NCBI RefSeq assembly: GCF_002234575.2
Contig: NZ_CP022464.2
Span: 4,154,001 to 4,218,000 of the forward strand
Length of the DNA: 64,000 bases
Direction: 5' to 3'
Source: Enterocloster bolteae
GTDB lineage: Bacteria; Bacillota; Clostridia; Lachnospirales; Lachnospiraceae
Shown here: positions 16,314 to 24,774 of the stretch, one piece after another
Position numbering within the stretch: the first letter of the stretch is position 1
Layout of the letters: the number at the start of each line of letters is the position of its first letter
Made by a program: the position numbers and the translations under genes
The notes under the pieces: model-generated
What the model was told of the DNA's origin: nothing
Database searches by the model: none
What the model saw: only the letters and a program-made list of their open reading frames with translations

Positions 16314-18533
16314 TTATTCACAATCTAACCCGGCCGCGCCGTCATCCGCTTCATCCAGAGCCTCATTTAACTCCTCTGTGCCTTCCAGCACAAACCTGCC
16401 CTGACGGATAATATCAATCCGGCTTCCATCTGCCCTGACAGCCTTTATATCCCCTAATTCCGAGTAGGGAATGGTGATATCCGTATGACAGCTGAAATAT
16501 GCCTTGGACATATCTGTCTTTCTGAGAAGGGATATCTCATTGTCTCTGGCAATGACCTCCCTGCCGTCAGGATTATACATGGGCGAATCCTCAGCAAAGC
16601 TGTAGCAAGTATCACCCACTGCAAAATGAGGCCCCATCTTTTCGGCAATAAGGATAGGCAGCTTATCGCCAATGGAAAACCTTCTGGCCACGGCATAGGC
16701 CGTAGTATTGGTACCGATGGCGAACTCGCCCAAAGGCAGCCAGTCATGGTTTCGCATAATGACCTGCTTCACAAGGGCCTGGCCCTGTCTGCGGGCGTCC
16801 CCGGTGTCCTTATCATTTCCAGCTGCCCCAGCGCCCTTATCATTTCCAGCGTCCCCGGCAGCCCCCGCTTCCTCAAAATTCCCGCAGGAATACTCCGTCA
16901 CCTTACCATCCTTAAACACCATGCGCAGATTCCTGAACTGATAATCCTCCACATAAACATTCTTTACGTGCAGCAGTCCTTCTGTCCCCTTCAGTATGGG
17001 GGATGTAAAAACCTCTCCCAACGGAATGTTCACATCAGACACACAGTTCTCGAAATTAGTCTCCTTTTCCCTGTCCCTTAAGGGGTGGAGAGCCACCTTC
17101 ATGGATGTCTCATTGCCGTCACGGCCTGTTATGAGCACATAGCCGGCCTCATCCAGTGCCTGGATGATACACTGCTGTATTTTCTGGTACTTCTCATAAT
17201 CCAGTGTATTGATCCGGATGGTTTCCCTGAAAACAGCCTCGAAATCCGGCCCAATCTCTGGTTTGGGAAAGGCAATGATGGTGAAGCTGGTCTCGTCTCC
17301 CGGCATATATTGATTTACAATCTGCCTGGATTCATTGGCATAAGCCAGGGTCAGCGCCTCCTGATGGGCGTTGAGAGCCAGAGCCGCTTTTTTATTTTCA
17401 GGAGCAAAGCCTTCCTCACCAAATGTCTCCACCAGGGCAGGGCCAGCGCACCAGGCGGCTTCCTTCCGGTAGGTCTCATAGGCGGACCGCAGAACGGCCA
17501 GCTTCCTCTCCTTAAAAGCATTGCCCATATAAAGGGCGCTGTCATAACGATGGTCATAATCGTACTGCTTGTTGGGAGATGTGCCGTAATATCCCCTGCG
17601 TCCGTTCGCCCTGCGGTTCACGGACTCCACCGCTGCCCTGTAACAGATGGGTTCAAGTCCCATCTCCCGGAAGTACTCCACCGCCCTGCGGATCATCCGC
17701 TCAAAGCCCAGCTGGAATTCCACCACAACGGTTCGTTTTTTCTTCAGGTCCCTGCCCATGACCTGAAACCCCTTCCTGAATCCTTCCGTATAAGTGGATG
17801 CCATCTGGTCAATGGTCTCCTGGGGAAGACTGTTCATGAAAGAGGCAAGCTTTATCTCTGTCTCCGAAACATATTCCCCATAGGCATAGAGATACCGCAA
17901 ATCAGTCAAATCCCGCTTCATCACGATATCTGTTCCAAAGGAAAGGGCCGGATCCAGTCCCTCCCGAATCCGCCAGTCCACGGTGACCTCCGCATAGTCG
18001 CTGACAAACCAGTACAGGGAATCCTTAATCAGCTGCTCCAGAGGCGCATTTTTTCCCTCCTCCCATGCCTGTGCAAAAAGGTTATACACTTCCAGGAACA
18101 GCTCATTCAGTATGGTGATATTCATAAGCCGCATCTCAAAGGCATATACAATATCAGCCCGGATTTCCGTATAGAGAAAGGATAAAAGCTGGCCGTAGCC
18201 ATCCCCCAAAACCTCCACCGCGTAATCCGGATTGGCAAAGCTCTCCCTGTAATTTTCAGGCAGAATGTCCTGGTACAGGGCGTAATTTTCCTCCTGCAGC
18301 GCCTCCAGGGTCAAAGAAGTCCCCTCCAGCCCGTCCTCCCCGCTTAAACCGGTTTCTTCCACCCGCTTTGCCAGTCTCTCTATCCTGCGGATAAAAGCCG
18401 AAACCTTCTTAAAATAACAGCCGTAAGGCAGCCCCATCTCCTCTGTATCCATGGACCTGATACGCTCCATGGACAATTCGTAGCGCTCCCTTACGGCATC
18501 ATTCTCTTCCTGTAATAAGATTCTGTAATCCAT
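16314..18533 (-). CDS. M29-family aminopeptidase with long N-terminal extension
   Basis: 739 residues, well above the roughly 410 of AmpS/PepS-type enzymes. The C-terminal half shows M29 features: NCVSDVNIPLGEVFTSPIL, LLHVKNVYVEDYQFRNLRM, LPLGEFAIGTNT and LIAEKMGPHFAVGDTCYS. These segments carry the acidic and His residues of the two-metal site. The first 300 residues are helical and not a domain I recognise. A low-complexity insert (repeated AGNDKGAGA-like) lies near 570-600. Start ATG 18533 is better spaced from GGGAG than the ATG two codons upstream. Last gene of a chain that begins with pyrF. Confidence 0.82.
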   Translation of the reverse strand: MDYRILLQEENDAVRERYELSMERIRSMDTEEMGLPYGCYFKKVSAFIRRIERLAKRVEETGLSGEDGLEGTSLTLEALQEENYALYQDILPENYRESFANPDYAVEVLGDGYGQLLSFLYTEIRADIVYAFEMRLMNITILNELFLEVYNLFAQAWEEGKNAPLEQLIKDSLYWFVSDYAEVTVDWRIREGLDPALSFGTDIVMKRDLTDLRYLYAYGEYVSETEIKLASFMNSLPQETIDQMASTYTEGFRKGFQVMGRDLKKKRTVVVEFQLGFERMIRRAVEYFREMGLEPICYRAAVESVNRRANGRRGYYGTSPNKQYDYDHRYDSALYMGNAFKERKLAVLRSAYETYRKEAAWCAGPALVETFGEEGFAPENKKAALALNAHQEALTLAYANESRQIVNQYMPGDETSFTIIAFPKPEIGPDFEAVFRETIRINTLDYEKYQKIQQCIIQALDEAGYVLITGRDGNETSMKVALHPLRDREKETNFENCVSDVNIPLGEVFTSPILKGTEGLLHVKNVYVEDYQFRNLRMVFKDGKVTEYSCGNFEEAGAAGDAGNDKGAGAAGNDKDTGDARRQGQALVKQVIMRNHDWLPLGEFAIGTNTTAYAVARRFSIGDKLPILIAEKMGPHFAVGDTCYSFAEDSPMYNPDGREVIARDNEISLLRKTDMSKAYFSCHTDITIPYSELGDIKAVRADGSRIDIIRQGRFVLEGTEELNEALDEADDGAAGLDCE

Positions 18534-18549
18534 CTGCATTTACTCCCAT

Positions 18550-18873
18550 CTATCTTACAATACCGGTTACGATAATCACAGCCCACACGATGACCAGCAC
18601 CACGCAGATACTGATTCCTATTTTCGCCAGTATGTAATTGCGGTCCTTTTCCATAAATGAGCGCACACCGTACCACAGCCCCATAAGGGCTGCAGCAAGG
18701 CTGGAAAAGCCGTAAGCCCCTGTATTCAGGCCTCCCTGGCCCGCCCTGGCCACAGACAGATACATGCTGGCCGTGCCTAAAGCCAGTCCCAGCACTGCCA
18801 GTGTCAGACAATAGTAGCTGTTTCTTGCAAAAGGATTTCTAACATACGATACCTTATCGCCAATCTGCCTCAA
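18550..18873 (-). CDS. small three-helix membrane protein
   Basis: 107 residues from a TTG start at 18873 that overlaps the VanZ-like stop as TTGA; AAGGAGG lies eight bases upstream. An ATG at 18912 lacks a ribosome site. Three hydrophobic segments (LTLAVLGLALGTASMYLSV, YGFSSLAAALMGLWYGV, IGISICVVLVIVWAVIIV) resemble a family of unknown function common in Clostridia (DUF6142-like). Function unknown; it is translationally coupled to the VanZ-like gene. Confidence 0.72.
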   Translation of the reverse strand: MRQIGDKVSYVRNPFARNSYYCLTLAVLGLALGTASMYLSVARAGQGGLNTGAYGFSSLAAALMGLWYGVRSFMEKDRNYILAKIGISICVVLVIVWAVIIVTGIVR

Positions 18874-19343
18874 CGGGAAAGCCTCCTTTTTCTCAATTTG
18901 CACCGGGTCCATTGTACCAGGCGGTAACACAGATAACCTGCGGCTGCTCCCAGGGTGTTGAGCAGCATATCATCCACATCAAAGCTTCCCACCTTGAACA
19001 CCAGCTGCAGAGTCTCTAACATCAGACTGAAAACAAAGCCGAACATAACCGTGTTGTACCACTTTTTGCTGCGTCTGCTGATAATGGGGAGAAAGAACCC
19101 AAAAGGCATGAAGGCCGCCACATTTCCTATCATGTTAATCATGAACAATGTGGGGCCCAACACGTCATAATACCGGAAATACCGCGTAATTTCCTTAAAG
19201 GGCACCAGATTATACTGGTACCCCCTGTCAGTGTCTGTGCGCCCGAAGGATTCTGAAAAAAACATGAAATACGCCAGAAAGCAAAGATACAGTATGAATA
19301 ATACCCAGCCCAGCTTTTGACGCTTTGTTGTATTTCTTATCAT
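18870..19343 (-). CDS. VanZ-like membrane protein
   Basis: 157 residues with four predicted membrane helices. The VanZ-family pattern is visible in NLVPFKEI, MINMIGNVAAFMPFGFFLP, ETLQLVF and DVDDMLLNTLGAAAGY. VanZ of Enterococcus gives low-level teicoplanin resistance, but most relatives have no known role. The ribosome site is weak (GCGGGG). It lies 15 bp after the preceding small gene and overlaps the next by four. Confidence 0.85.
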   Translation of the reverse strand: MIRNTTKRQKLGWVLFILYLCFLAYFMFFSESFGRTDTDRGYQYNLVPFKEITRYFRYYDVLGPTLFMINMIGNVAAFMPFGFFLPIISRRSKKWYNTVMFGFVFSLMLETLQLVFKVGSFDVDDMLLNTLGAAAGYLCYRLVQWTRCKLRKRRLSR

Positions 19344-19358
19344 TGTCAGCCCCGCTTA

Positions 19359-19514
19359 CTAAAATTCAATTTCGGATTTTCGTTTCAGCAGCAGCGCTCC
19401 ATTTACAATGGAAATGATTCCAACCGTAAGGCCGGTCACTGCTATGATGACTCCTATCGCTATGCAGCCAGCCCCTGTGTTACGCATGGTTTTATACACT
19501 CTCTCCATATTCAT
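19359..19514 (-). CDS. 51-residue single-span membrane protein
   Basis: A short frame starting MNMERVYKTMRN. It has one hydrophobic span (about 14-35, AGCIAIGVIIAVTGLTVGII) and a basic end, KRKSEIEF. AGGAAGAAAGG precedes the ATG. It fills the gap between pyrE and the VanZ-like gene exactly (23 and 15 bp on either side), which supports it as a real gene. Function unknown. Confidence 0.7.
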   Translation of the reverse strand: MNMERVYKTMRNTGAGCIAIGVIIAVTGLTVGIISIVNGALLLKRKSEIEF

Positions 19515-19537
19515 CGCCTTTCTTCCTGGAAACATCA

Positions 19538-20215
19538 TTATGCCTGGGCTCCATACTGCTCATAGTAAGCGTCGATGGCTGCCTTTATCTGATCGTCGAT
19601 GACTACCTTGCCATTTATTTCTTTATTATAGAGGTGCTCCACCACATCTGCCATGGAAACGATGGCGGCAGTGGGGAAACCGTATAAATCCTTAATCTCA
19701 TCCAGAGCGCTCCTGGTGCCTTTGCCGCGCTCCATACGGTTTAAAGAAACCATGAGTCCCTTGATTTCCACATCTCCCTGGGCCTTGATGATGGGGAATG
19801 TCTCCTCGATGGACTTGCCGGAAGTGGTCACATCCTCGATGATAACTACCTTGTCCCCGTCCTTGATAGGACTGCCCAAAAGGATGCCTGTATCGCCGTG
19901 GTCCTTGACCTCCTTGCGGTTGGAGCAGTAACGGATGTCTTTTCCGTACAGCTCACTGATTGCCATGGTGGTTGCCACGCTTAAGGGAATCCCCTTATAA
20001 GCCGGCCCAAAGAGCACATCAAAATCCAGTCCGAAATTGTCATGGATGGCCTTTGCGTAGTACTCTCCTAATTTTCTCAGCTGGGTTCCTGTGACATAGC
20101 TTCCCGCATTCATGAAAAACGGGGACTTACGTCCGCTCTTTAATGTGAAGTCGCCAAATTTTAGCACACTGCTTTCCACCATAAAATCTATAAATTCCTG
20201 CTTATAGTTTTCCAT
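19538..20215 (-). CDS. pyrE: orotate phosphoribosyltransferase
   Basis: 225 residues. Joins orotate to PRPP to give OMP. The PRPP-binding motif VVIIEDVTTSGKSIEE and the flexible-loop region around SNRKEVKDHGDTG are present, as is LFGPAYKGIPL. AGGAGG lies ten bases upstream of the ATG. Fourth gene of the pyrF-K-D-E order. Confidence 0.96.
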   Translation of the reverse strand: MENYKQEFIDFMVESSVLKFGDFTLKSGRKSPFFMNAGSYVTGTQLRKLGEYYAKAIHDNFGLDFDVLFGPAYKGIPLSVATTMAISELYGKDIRYCSNRKEVKDHGDTGILLGSPIKDGDKVVIIEDVTTSGKSIEETFPIIKAQGDVEIKGLMVSLNRMERGKGTRSALDEIKDLYGFPTAAIVSMADVVEHLYNKEINGKVVIDDQIKAAIDAYYEQYGAQA

Positions 20216-20290
20216 CTTCCTTAAACCTCCTGTATTTACGGGCCGTTTAACCGCTCTGTAATTCTTTTGCTGATGCCTTTTTTAAACTGC

Positions 20291-20329
20291 CTTTGTCACT
20301 GTCTTTTATCACTGCCTTTTATCACTGCC
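20291..20329. repeat. three 13-bp tandem repeats between pyrD and pyrE
   Basis: CTTTGTCACTGTC then two exact TTTTATCACTGCC units, in the 128-bp gap between the two genes. No ORF or terminator is seen here. Confidence 0.85.
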
Positions 20330-20343
20330 TTACCCTGCCGGTG

Positions 20344-21246
20344 CTACCTCACAGCCCCTATAAGGTCCCGGATATCTCCGATACCGTACGTTTCCATATA
20401 TGCCCGGATTCCATCCACAGTCTCCACCGTGGCATAGGGGTTATGGAAATTGGCCGTGCCGATGGCAACAGCCGTGGCGCCTGCCAGTATGAACTCCAGG
20501 GCGTCATCTGCATTTCTGATTCCTCCCATGCCGATGATAGGAACCTTCACTGCCTGGGCAACCTGGTATACCATGCGCACAGCCACCGGCTTCACAGCAG
20601 GACCAGACAGTCCTCCTGTCCTGTTGGCCAGCGCGAATGCCCTTTTGTGAATGTCAATCTTCATGCCTGTAAGGGTATTAATTAATGAAATGGCATCTGC
20701 CCCGCCAGCCTCTGCCGCCCTGGCCATGACAGTGATATCCGTCACATTGGGGCTCAGCTTCATGATGATGGGCTGCCTTGCATGTGCCTTTACCTCCCTG
20801 GTAATGGCCTCCACCGCCTTTGGGTCCTGGCCGAAAGCGATACCGCCTTCTTTTACATTGGGACAGGATATATTAATTTCCAGCATATCCACCGGCTGGT
20901 CCCCAAGACGCTCCACCACATCAATATATTCCTCCGTGGTCTTTCCGCAGACATTGACCACGATTTTTGTGTCATACTGTTTTAAAAAGGGAATATCCCT
21001 CTTTGTGAACACGTCAATGCCCGGATTCTGAAGGCCGATGGCATTGAGCATGCCGCCGTATACTTCCGCTATCCTGGGAGTTGGGTTGCCCGGCCACGGC
21101 ACACTTGCCACACCCTTGGTAACCACTGCGCCCAGACGGTTTAAATCCACAAACTCACTGTATTCCATGCCGGAACCAAATGTGCCCGACGCTTCCATTA
21201 CCGGATTCTTAAATTCCACACCGGCAATATTTACACTCATATTCAT
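20344..21246 (-). CDS. pyrD: dihydroorotate dehydrogenase, class 1B catalytic subunit
   Basis: 300 residues, FMN-binding barrel. The catalytic base is the cysteine in NISCPNVKEGG, characteristic of class 1 enzymes. GMGGIRNADDALEFILAGA is the FMN phosphate site. Class 1B enzymes pass electrons through PyrK to NAD+, and pyrK is the gene directly before this one. GAGGT precedes the ATG by nine bases. Confidence 0.96.
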   Translation of the reverse strand: MNMSVNIAGVEFKNPVMEASGTFGSGMEYSEFVDLNRLGAVVTKGVASVPWPGNPTPRIAEVYGGMLNAIGLQNPGIDVFTKRDIPFLKQYDTKIVVNVCGKTTEEYIDVVERLGDQPVDMLEINISCPNVKEGGIAFGQDPKAVEAITREVKAHARQPIIMKLSPNVTDITVMARAAEAGGADAISLINTLTGMKIDIHKRAFALANRTGGLSGPAVKPVAVRMVYQVAQAVKVPIIGMGGIRNADDALEFILAGATAVAIGTANFHNPYATVETVDGIRAYMETYGIGDIRDLIGAVR

Positions 21247-21282
21247 CTAAACGGTACCTCGCTATCTTTCACCTATACATGC

Positions 21283-22077
21283 CTACAGCTCAATCTCATC
21301 TGCCCTAAACACAGGACCGTCCTTGCATATACGCTTATTGTGTACCTGTGAATGGTCATCCACCTCTTTGGACCGGCACACACAGGCCAGACAGGCGCCT
21401 ACTCCGCAGGCCATCTTCTCTTCCAGGGAAAGCCAGCACTCCAGCCCCTTTTCGGCCGCATATGCCTTCAGTGCCCGGAGCATGGGAGTGGGACCGCAGG
21501 CGTAAATGACATCCGCCGTAAGGCCCTGCTCGCGGATAGCGTCCAGCACATTTCCGCTGGTTCCGAAGCTGCCGTCCTCCGTGGCTGCGTATACCGGACC
21601 GTATGCCTCAAATTCATCCTTTAAGAACATCTGGCTGTCTCTGTATCCCAGCACGGACTGGACCAGATTGTCCTCTTCGTCCTTGTTAAGCTCATGAAGA
21701 GCTTTTGCCAGTTCCAGCATAGGCGGAACACCGATGCCTCCGCCTATCAGAAATGCCTTTTTTCCGGCCTCCAGGGGAAACCCATTGCCCAGAGGTCCCA
21801 GGACATCAATGGTATCGCCTGCCGTGAGCCCGGAGAACTCCTTCGTGCCTTCCCCCGCAATGCGGTACACCAGCCTCAGCTCTCCCTTTTCCTTATCAAT
21901 GCCGCACAAACTGATGGGACGCGGAAGAATCCTGGCCCCGTCTTTTGAATAAAGGGATACAAACTGGCCCGGAACTGCTGACTCCGCTATCTCAGGCGCT
22001 TTTATCCTCATATCGTATATATCGGCAGCCAGCTGCTCCTGGAGCGTGACGGCTGCTGTTATTTTCACTTTTGCCAT
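21283..22077 (-). CDS. pyrK: dihydroorotate dehydrogenase electron-transfer subunit
   Basis: 264 residues, ferredoxin-reductase fold. RPISLCGI binds FAD, GGGIGVPPMLELAK binds NAD, and the cluster ACGVGACLACVC with a later Cys in NKRICKDGP holds [2Fe-2S]. ATG 22077 is chosen because AGGAG is correctly spaced; the frame continues to 22131 into pyrF but without a ribosome site. It lies 19 bp downstream of pyrF. Confidence 0.95.
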   Translation of the reverse strand: MAKVKITAAVTLQEQLAADIYDMRIKAPEIAESAVPGQFVSLYSKDGARILPRPISLCGIDKEKGELRLVYRIAGEGTKEFSGLTAGDTIDVLGPLGNGFPLEAGKKAFLIGGGIGVPPMLELAKALHELNKDEEDNLVQSVLGYRDSQMFLKDEFEAYGPVYAATEDGSFGTSGNVLDAIREQGLTADVIYACGPTPMLRALKAYAAEKGLECWLSLEEKMACGVGACLACVCRSKEVDDHSQVHNKRICKDGPVFRADEIEL

Positions 22078-22096
22078 AACATGAATCTCCTGTCTC

Positions 22097-23014
22097 TTAC
22101 AGTACGCTGCTGATATCAGCAACCATGTCAATCACTGCCTGTCTGGATGCCTCGCCGAAGTGCTCCGGCCCGAAGTTCTTATACTTTTCCTGTTTGTAAG
22201 CCGCAATGATTCCTCTGGAGGAGTTAACCACAGCGCCAAGCCCGTCCTGATTAAAACAATGCTTCAGGTCAGCGGCTGTTCCTCCCTGTGCCCCGTATCC
22301 GGGTACCAGGAAATAGGTGTGGGGCATGAGCTTTCTCAGAATCTCGCTCATCTCAGGATAGGTGGCGCCTACAACAGCGCCCACATTGCTGTACTCACCG
22401 TCCATACAGCCGGCACCCCACTCCTCCACTTTGGCGGCCACCCACTCATAGAGGGGCTTACCGTCAATCAGGCGGTCCTGGAATTCGCCGCTGGACGGAT
22501 TGGAGGTCTTGACCAGAACGAAAAGGCCCTTGTCCTCACTCCTGCATACATCCACAAAGGGCTTCACGCCGTCTGTTCCCAGATATGGGTTTACAGTAAG
22601 TATATCCACATTGAATCCGCTTAAGGATTTGCTTCCCACCTGCACCCTGCCAAGATGGCCTGCTGCATAGGCAGCGGATGTGGAGCCGATATCGCCTCTC
22701 TTGGCGTCGCCAATAACAATCAGTCCCTTTTCATGGCAGTAGTCCACAGTCCTCTTATATACGGTCAGTCCTTCGATGCCGAACTGCTCATACATGGCAA
22801 TCTGCGGCTTTACAGCCGGAATCAGGTCAAATGTATGGTCAATGATTTCCTTATTAAACTGCCAGATGGCATCGGCAGCCCCCTCCAGTGTCTCTCCGTA
22901 AGCATCCAGGGATTTCTTTACCACATGTTCCGGCACATAGGACAGCATGGGATCCAGTCCTACGCAGATTGGGGCATTGGTTTTCTTTATTTTTTCAATT
23001 AACTGGCTTATCAT
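22097..23014 (-). CDS. pyrF: orotidine-5'-phosphate decarboxylase
   Basis: 305 residues, the long type 2 form. The catalytic Lys-Asp array is VIGDAKRGDIGST; GAVVGATYPEM and FLVPGYGAQGG bind phosphate. The native ATG at 23014 is retained, but the sequence before it is now the end of an IS110 element and has no Shine-Dalgarno. An in-frame ATG at 23053 and TTG at 23050 follow GAAAGGAAG inside the element and would add 12-13 residues. The coding sequence itself is intact; whether it is still well expressed is unclear. Confidence 0.93.
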   Translation of the reverse strand: MISQLIEKIKKTNAPICVGLDPMLSYVPEHVVKKSLDAYGETLEGAADAIWQFNKEIIDHTFDLIPAVKPQIAMYEQFGIEGLTVYKRTVDYCHEKGLIVIGDAKRGDIGSTSAAYAAGHLGRVQVGSKSLSGFNVDILTVNPYLGTDGVKPFVDVCRSEDKGLFVLVKTSNPSSGEFQDRLIDGKPLYEWVAAKVEEWGAGCMDGEYSNVGAVVGATYPEMSEILRKLMPHTYFLVPGYGAQGGTAADLKHCFNQDGLGAVVNSSRGIIAAYKQEKYKNFGPEHFGEASRQAVIDMVADISSVL

Positions 23015-23015
23015 A

Positions 23016-23288
23016 ATGTTCTTGTATGATGTTGTTAGAAGCAAACACAACATACTTCCTTTCTTTTTCTGTTTCGTGGTTTAATACATTCAGATACTGT
23101 GACTTTTGATGTTTTTTTGTAGCCTCGACTACTCGACAGGAGTGTATTGCCATCTCTTTTATCTGAATTGTTTATTAGCTGGATGTTGCCGGAGCGTTTG
23201 CTCTGAGTACTTATTTCAATCAAGTCTACGATGATAACTGCTGGTGGATATCACGGTATCAGACTTTATGAAAGGGAGGTACAACCTC
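23016..23288 (+). ncRNA. candidate IS110 bridge-RNA region
   Basis: 273-nt noncoding 5' end of the element, the place of the bridge RNA in IS110-group elements. It holds a GAGC / GCTC hairpin near 23191-23202 and an AAGTCT / AGACTT stem (23222-23227 / 23261-23266). TAGCTGG (23176-23182) equals the plus strand right of the core (24579-24585). ATGATAA (23231-23237) equals the minus strand of core plus left flank (23008-23014). Two guides on opposite strands are what a target-binding loop needs. The region is likely; the exact guides are a hypothesis. Confidence 0.5.
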
Positions 23289-24455
23289 ATGATTTACGTA
23301 GGCATTGATATTGCCAAACTCAACCATTTCGCCGCCGCGATTTCTTCCGACGGCGAAATACTCATCGAGCCGTTCAAATTTTCTAATAACTATGATGGCT
23401 TCTATCTACTGCTTTCTCATCTGGCACCACTTGACCAGAACAGTATCATCATAGGTCTTGAATCAACGGCACACTACGGTGACAACCTTGTTCGTTTTCT
23501 CATCAGCAAGGGCTTTAAAGTGTGTGTTCTCAACCCTATCCAGACTTCGTTCATGCGTAAAAATAATGTACGCAAAACGAAGACTGATAAAGTCGACACG
23601 TTTGTGATTGCTAAAACCCTTATGATGCAGGATTCCCTTCGGTTTATGGCCTTAGAGGATCTGGATTACATTGAGCTCAAAGAGCTCGGTAGATTCCGCC
23701 AGAAACTTGTGAAGCAGCGTACACGCTTAAAAATTCAGCTGACTTCCTATGTAGACCAGGCATTCCCGGAACTACAATACTTCTTTAAGTCTGGCTTGCA
23801 TCAAAACTCTGTCTATGCCGTCCTTAAGGAGGCTCCGACACCCAACGCTATTGCTTCTATGCATTTGACCCATCTTGCTCACACCCTCGAAGTTGCTTCC
23901 CACGGCCATTTCGGTAAGGATAAAGCCAGAGAATTAAGAGTTCTCGCACAGAAGTCTGTCGGTGTCAATGACAGTTCTCTATCTATTCAAATAACTCATA
24001 CCATTGAACAGATCGAGTTACTGGATAGCCAACTTTTTTCTACAGAGCTTGAAATGGCAAATCTTGTCACCTGCCTGCACTCTGTAATTATGACCATTCC
24101 CGGAATTGGTGTCGTGAATGGCGGAATGATTCTTGGTGAGATTGGTGATATACACCGATTCTCTAATCCAAAGAAACTGCTTGCATTTGCTGGACTGGAT
24201 CCGACCGTTTATCAGTCTGGAAACTTCCAGGCTCACAGAACCAGGATGTCCAAAAGAGGATCTAAAGTGCTACGCTATGCCCTCATGAATGCAGCTCACA
24301 ATGTCGTAAAAAACAATGCTACTTTCAAAGCTTATTATGATGCCAAGAGAGCGGAAGGCCGGACTCATTACAATGCCCTTGGGCACTGTGCTGGCAAACT
24401 TGTCAGAGTCATCTGGAAGATGCTCACTGACGAAGTAGCATTCAACCTCGAATAA
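23289..24455 (+). CDS. IS110-family transposase (DEDD recombinase)
   Basis: 388 residues, full length. The RuvC-like N-terminal domain has Asp in VGIDIAK, Glu in GLESTAHY and Asp residues in KTDKVDTFVIAK, forming the DEDD set. The C-terminal Tnp domain has IPGIGVVNGGMILGEIGDIHRF, LAFAGLDP and RMSKRGSKVLRYAL, which carries the catalytic serine. GGGAGGT precedes the ATG by eight bases. No frameshift is visible, so the element may still be active. Codon use is more AT-rich than the neighbours, fitting recent arrival. Confidence 0.95.
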   Translation: MIYVGIDIAKLNHFAAAISSDGEILIEPFKFSNNYDGFYLLLSHLAPLDQNSIIIGLESTAHYGDNLVRFLISKGFKVCVLNPIQTSFMRKNNVRKTKTDKVDTFVIAKTLMMQDSLRFMALEDLDYIELKELGRFRQKLVKQRTRLKIQLTSYVDQAFPELQYFFKSGLHQNSVYAVLKEAPTPNAIASMHLTHLAHTLEVASHGHFGKDKARELRVLAQKSVGVNDSSLSIQITHTIEQIELLDSQLFSTELEMANLVTCLHSVIMTIPGIGVVNGGMILGEIGDIHRFSNPKKLLAFAGLDPTVYQSGNFQAHRTRMSKRGSKVLRYALMNAAHNVVKNNATFKAYYDAKRAEGRTHYNALGHCAGKLVRVIWKMLTDEVAFNLE

Positions 24456-24561
24456 GAGGTCTGTATACCATAATCGATAGATTTTGAAAAAGGGCTTTTA
24501 GGGAGCTTTGTTAAAGTTACCCTTCTTTCTGCGAAACACGGAATTGAAATTTCCACCTAAT

Positions 24562-24579
24562 TTATACTTGACTTTTCAT
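24562..24579 (-). other. minicistron created by the IS110 insertion
   Basis: The orphaned pyrF ribosome site AAAGGAGACCAGCT now precedes ATG AAA AGT CAA GTA TAA inside the right end of the element, giving MKSQV and a stop. Ribosomes loading at the native site should be lost here instead of reaching pyrF. Confidence 0.65.
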
Positions 24580-24585
24580 AGCTGG

Positions 24586-24658
24586 TCTCCTTTGTTACGA
24601 GTTTTTCACTTTGCATGAATTCTTTCCCCATTTTATCATATAAAGTACCTTGTTTCAA
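24586..24658 (-). promoter_or_regulatory. native pyr operon promoter and ribosome site
   Basis: On the minus strand TTGAAA (24653-24658), 17 bp, TAAAAT (24630-24635), then a short leader ending in AAAGGAG (about 24587-24593). Before the insertion this site would have lain about 40 bp from pyrF; now the IS110 element lies between them. No PyrR-type attenuator was found. Confidence 0.78.
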
Positions 24659-24774
24659 GGAATGATATTCCAGTATTGCAATTATTTTAACGGACCCGTA
24701 AACGAAAAAAACGCCGTACAGGGAAAACCGATGTGATATCAGTTCCTGTCCGGCGGCAAATCCCAACTCAATTC

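Larger units (their letters stand above)
23016..24580 (+). mobile_element. IS110-family insertion in the pyrF start codon
   Basis: About 1,565 bp bounded by the same pentamer TCATA on both sides (23011-23015 and 24576-24580). Joining the flanks restores AAAGGAGACCAGCTATGATAA: a perfect ribosome site, 7-nt spacer and the pyrF ATG. The element therefore entered within TATGA on the coding strand. There are no terminal inverted repeats and the long noncoding part is upstream of the transposase, as expected for the IS110 group. Exact ends are uncertain within the shared pentamer. Confidence 0.88.
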
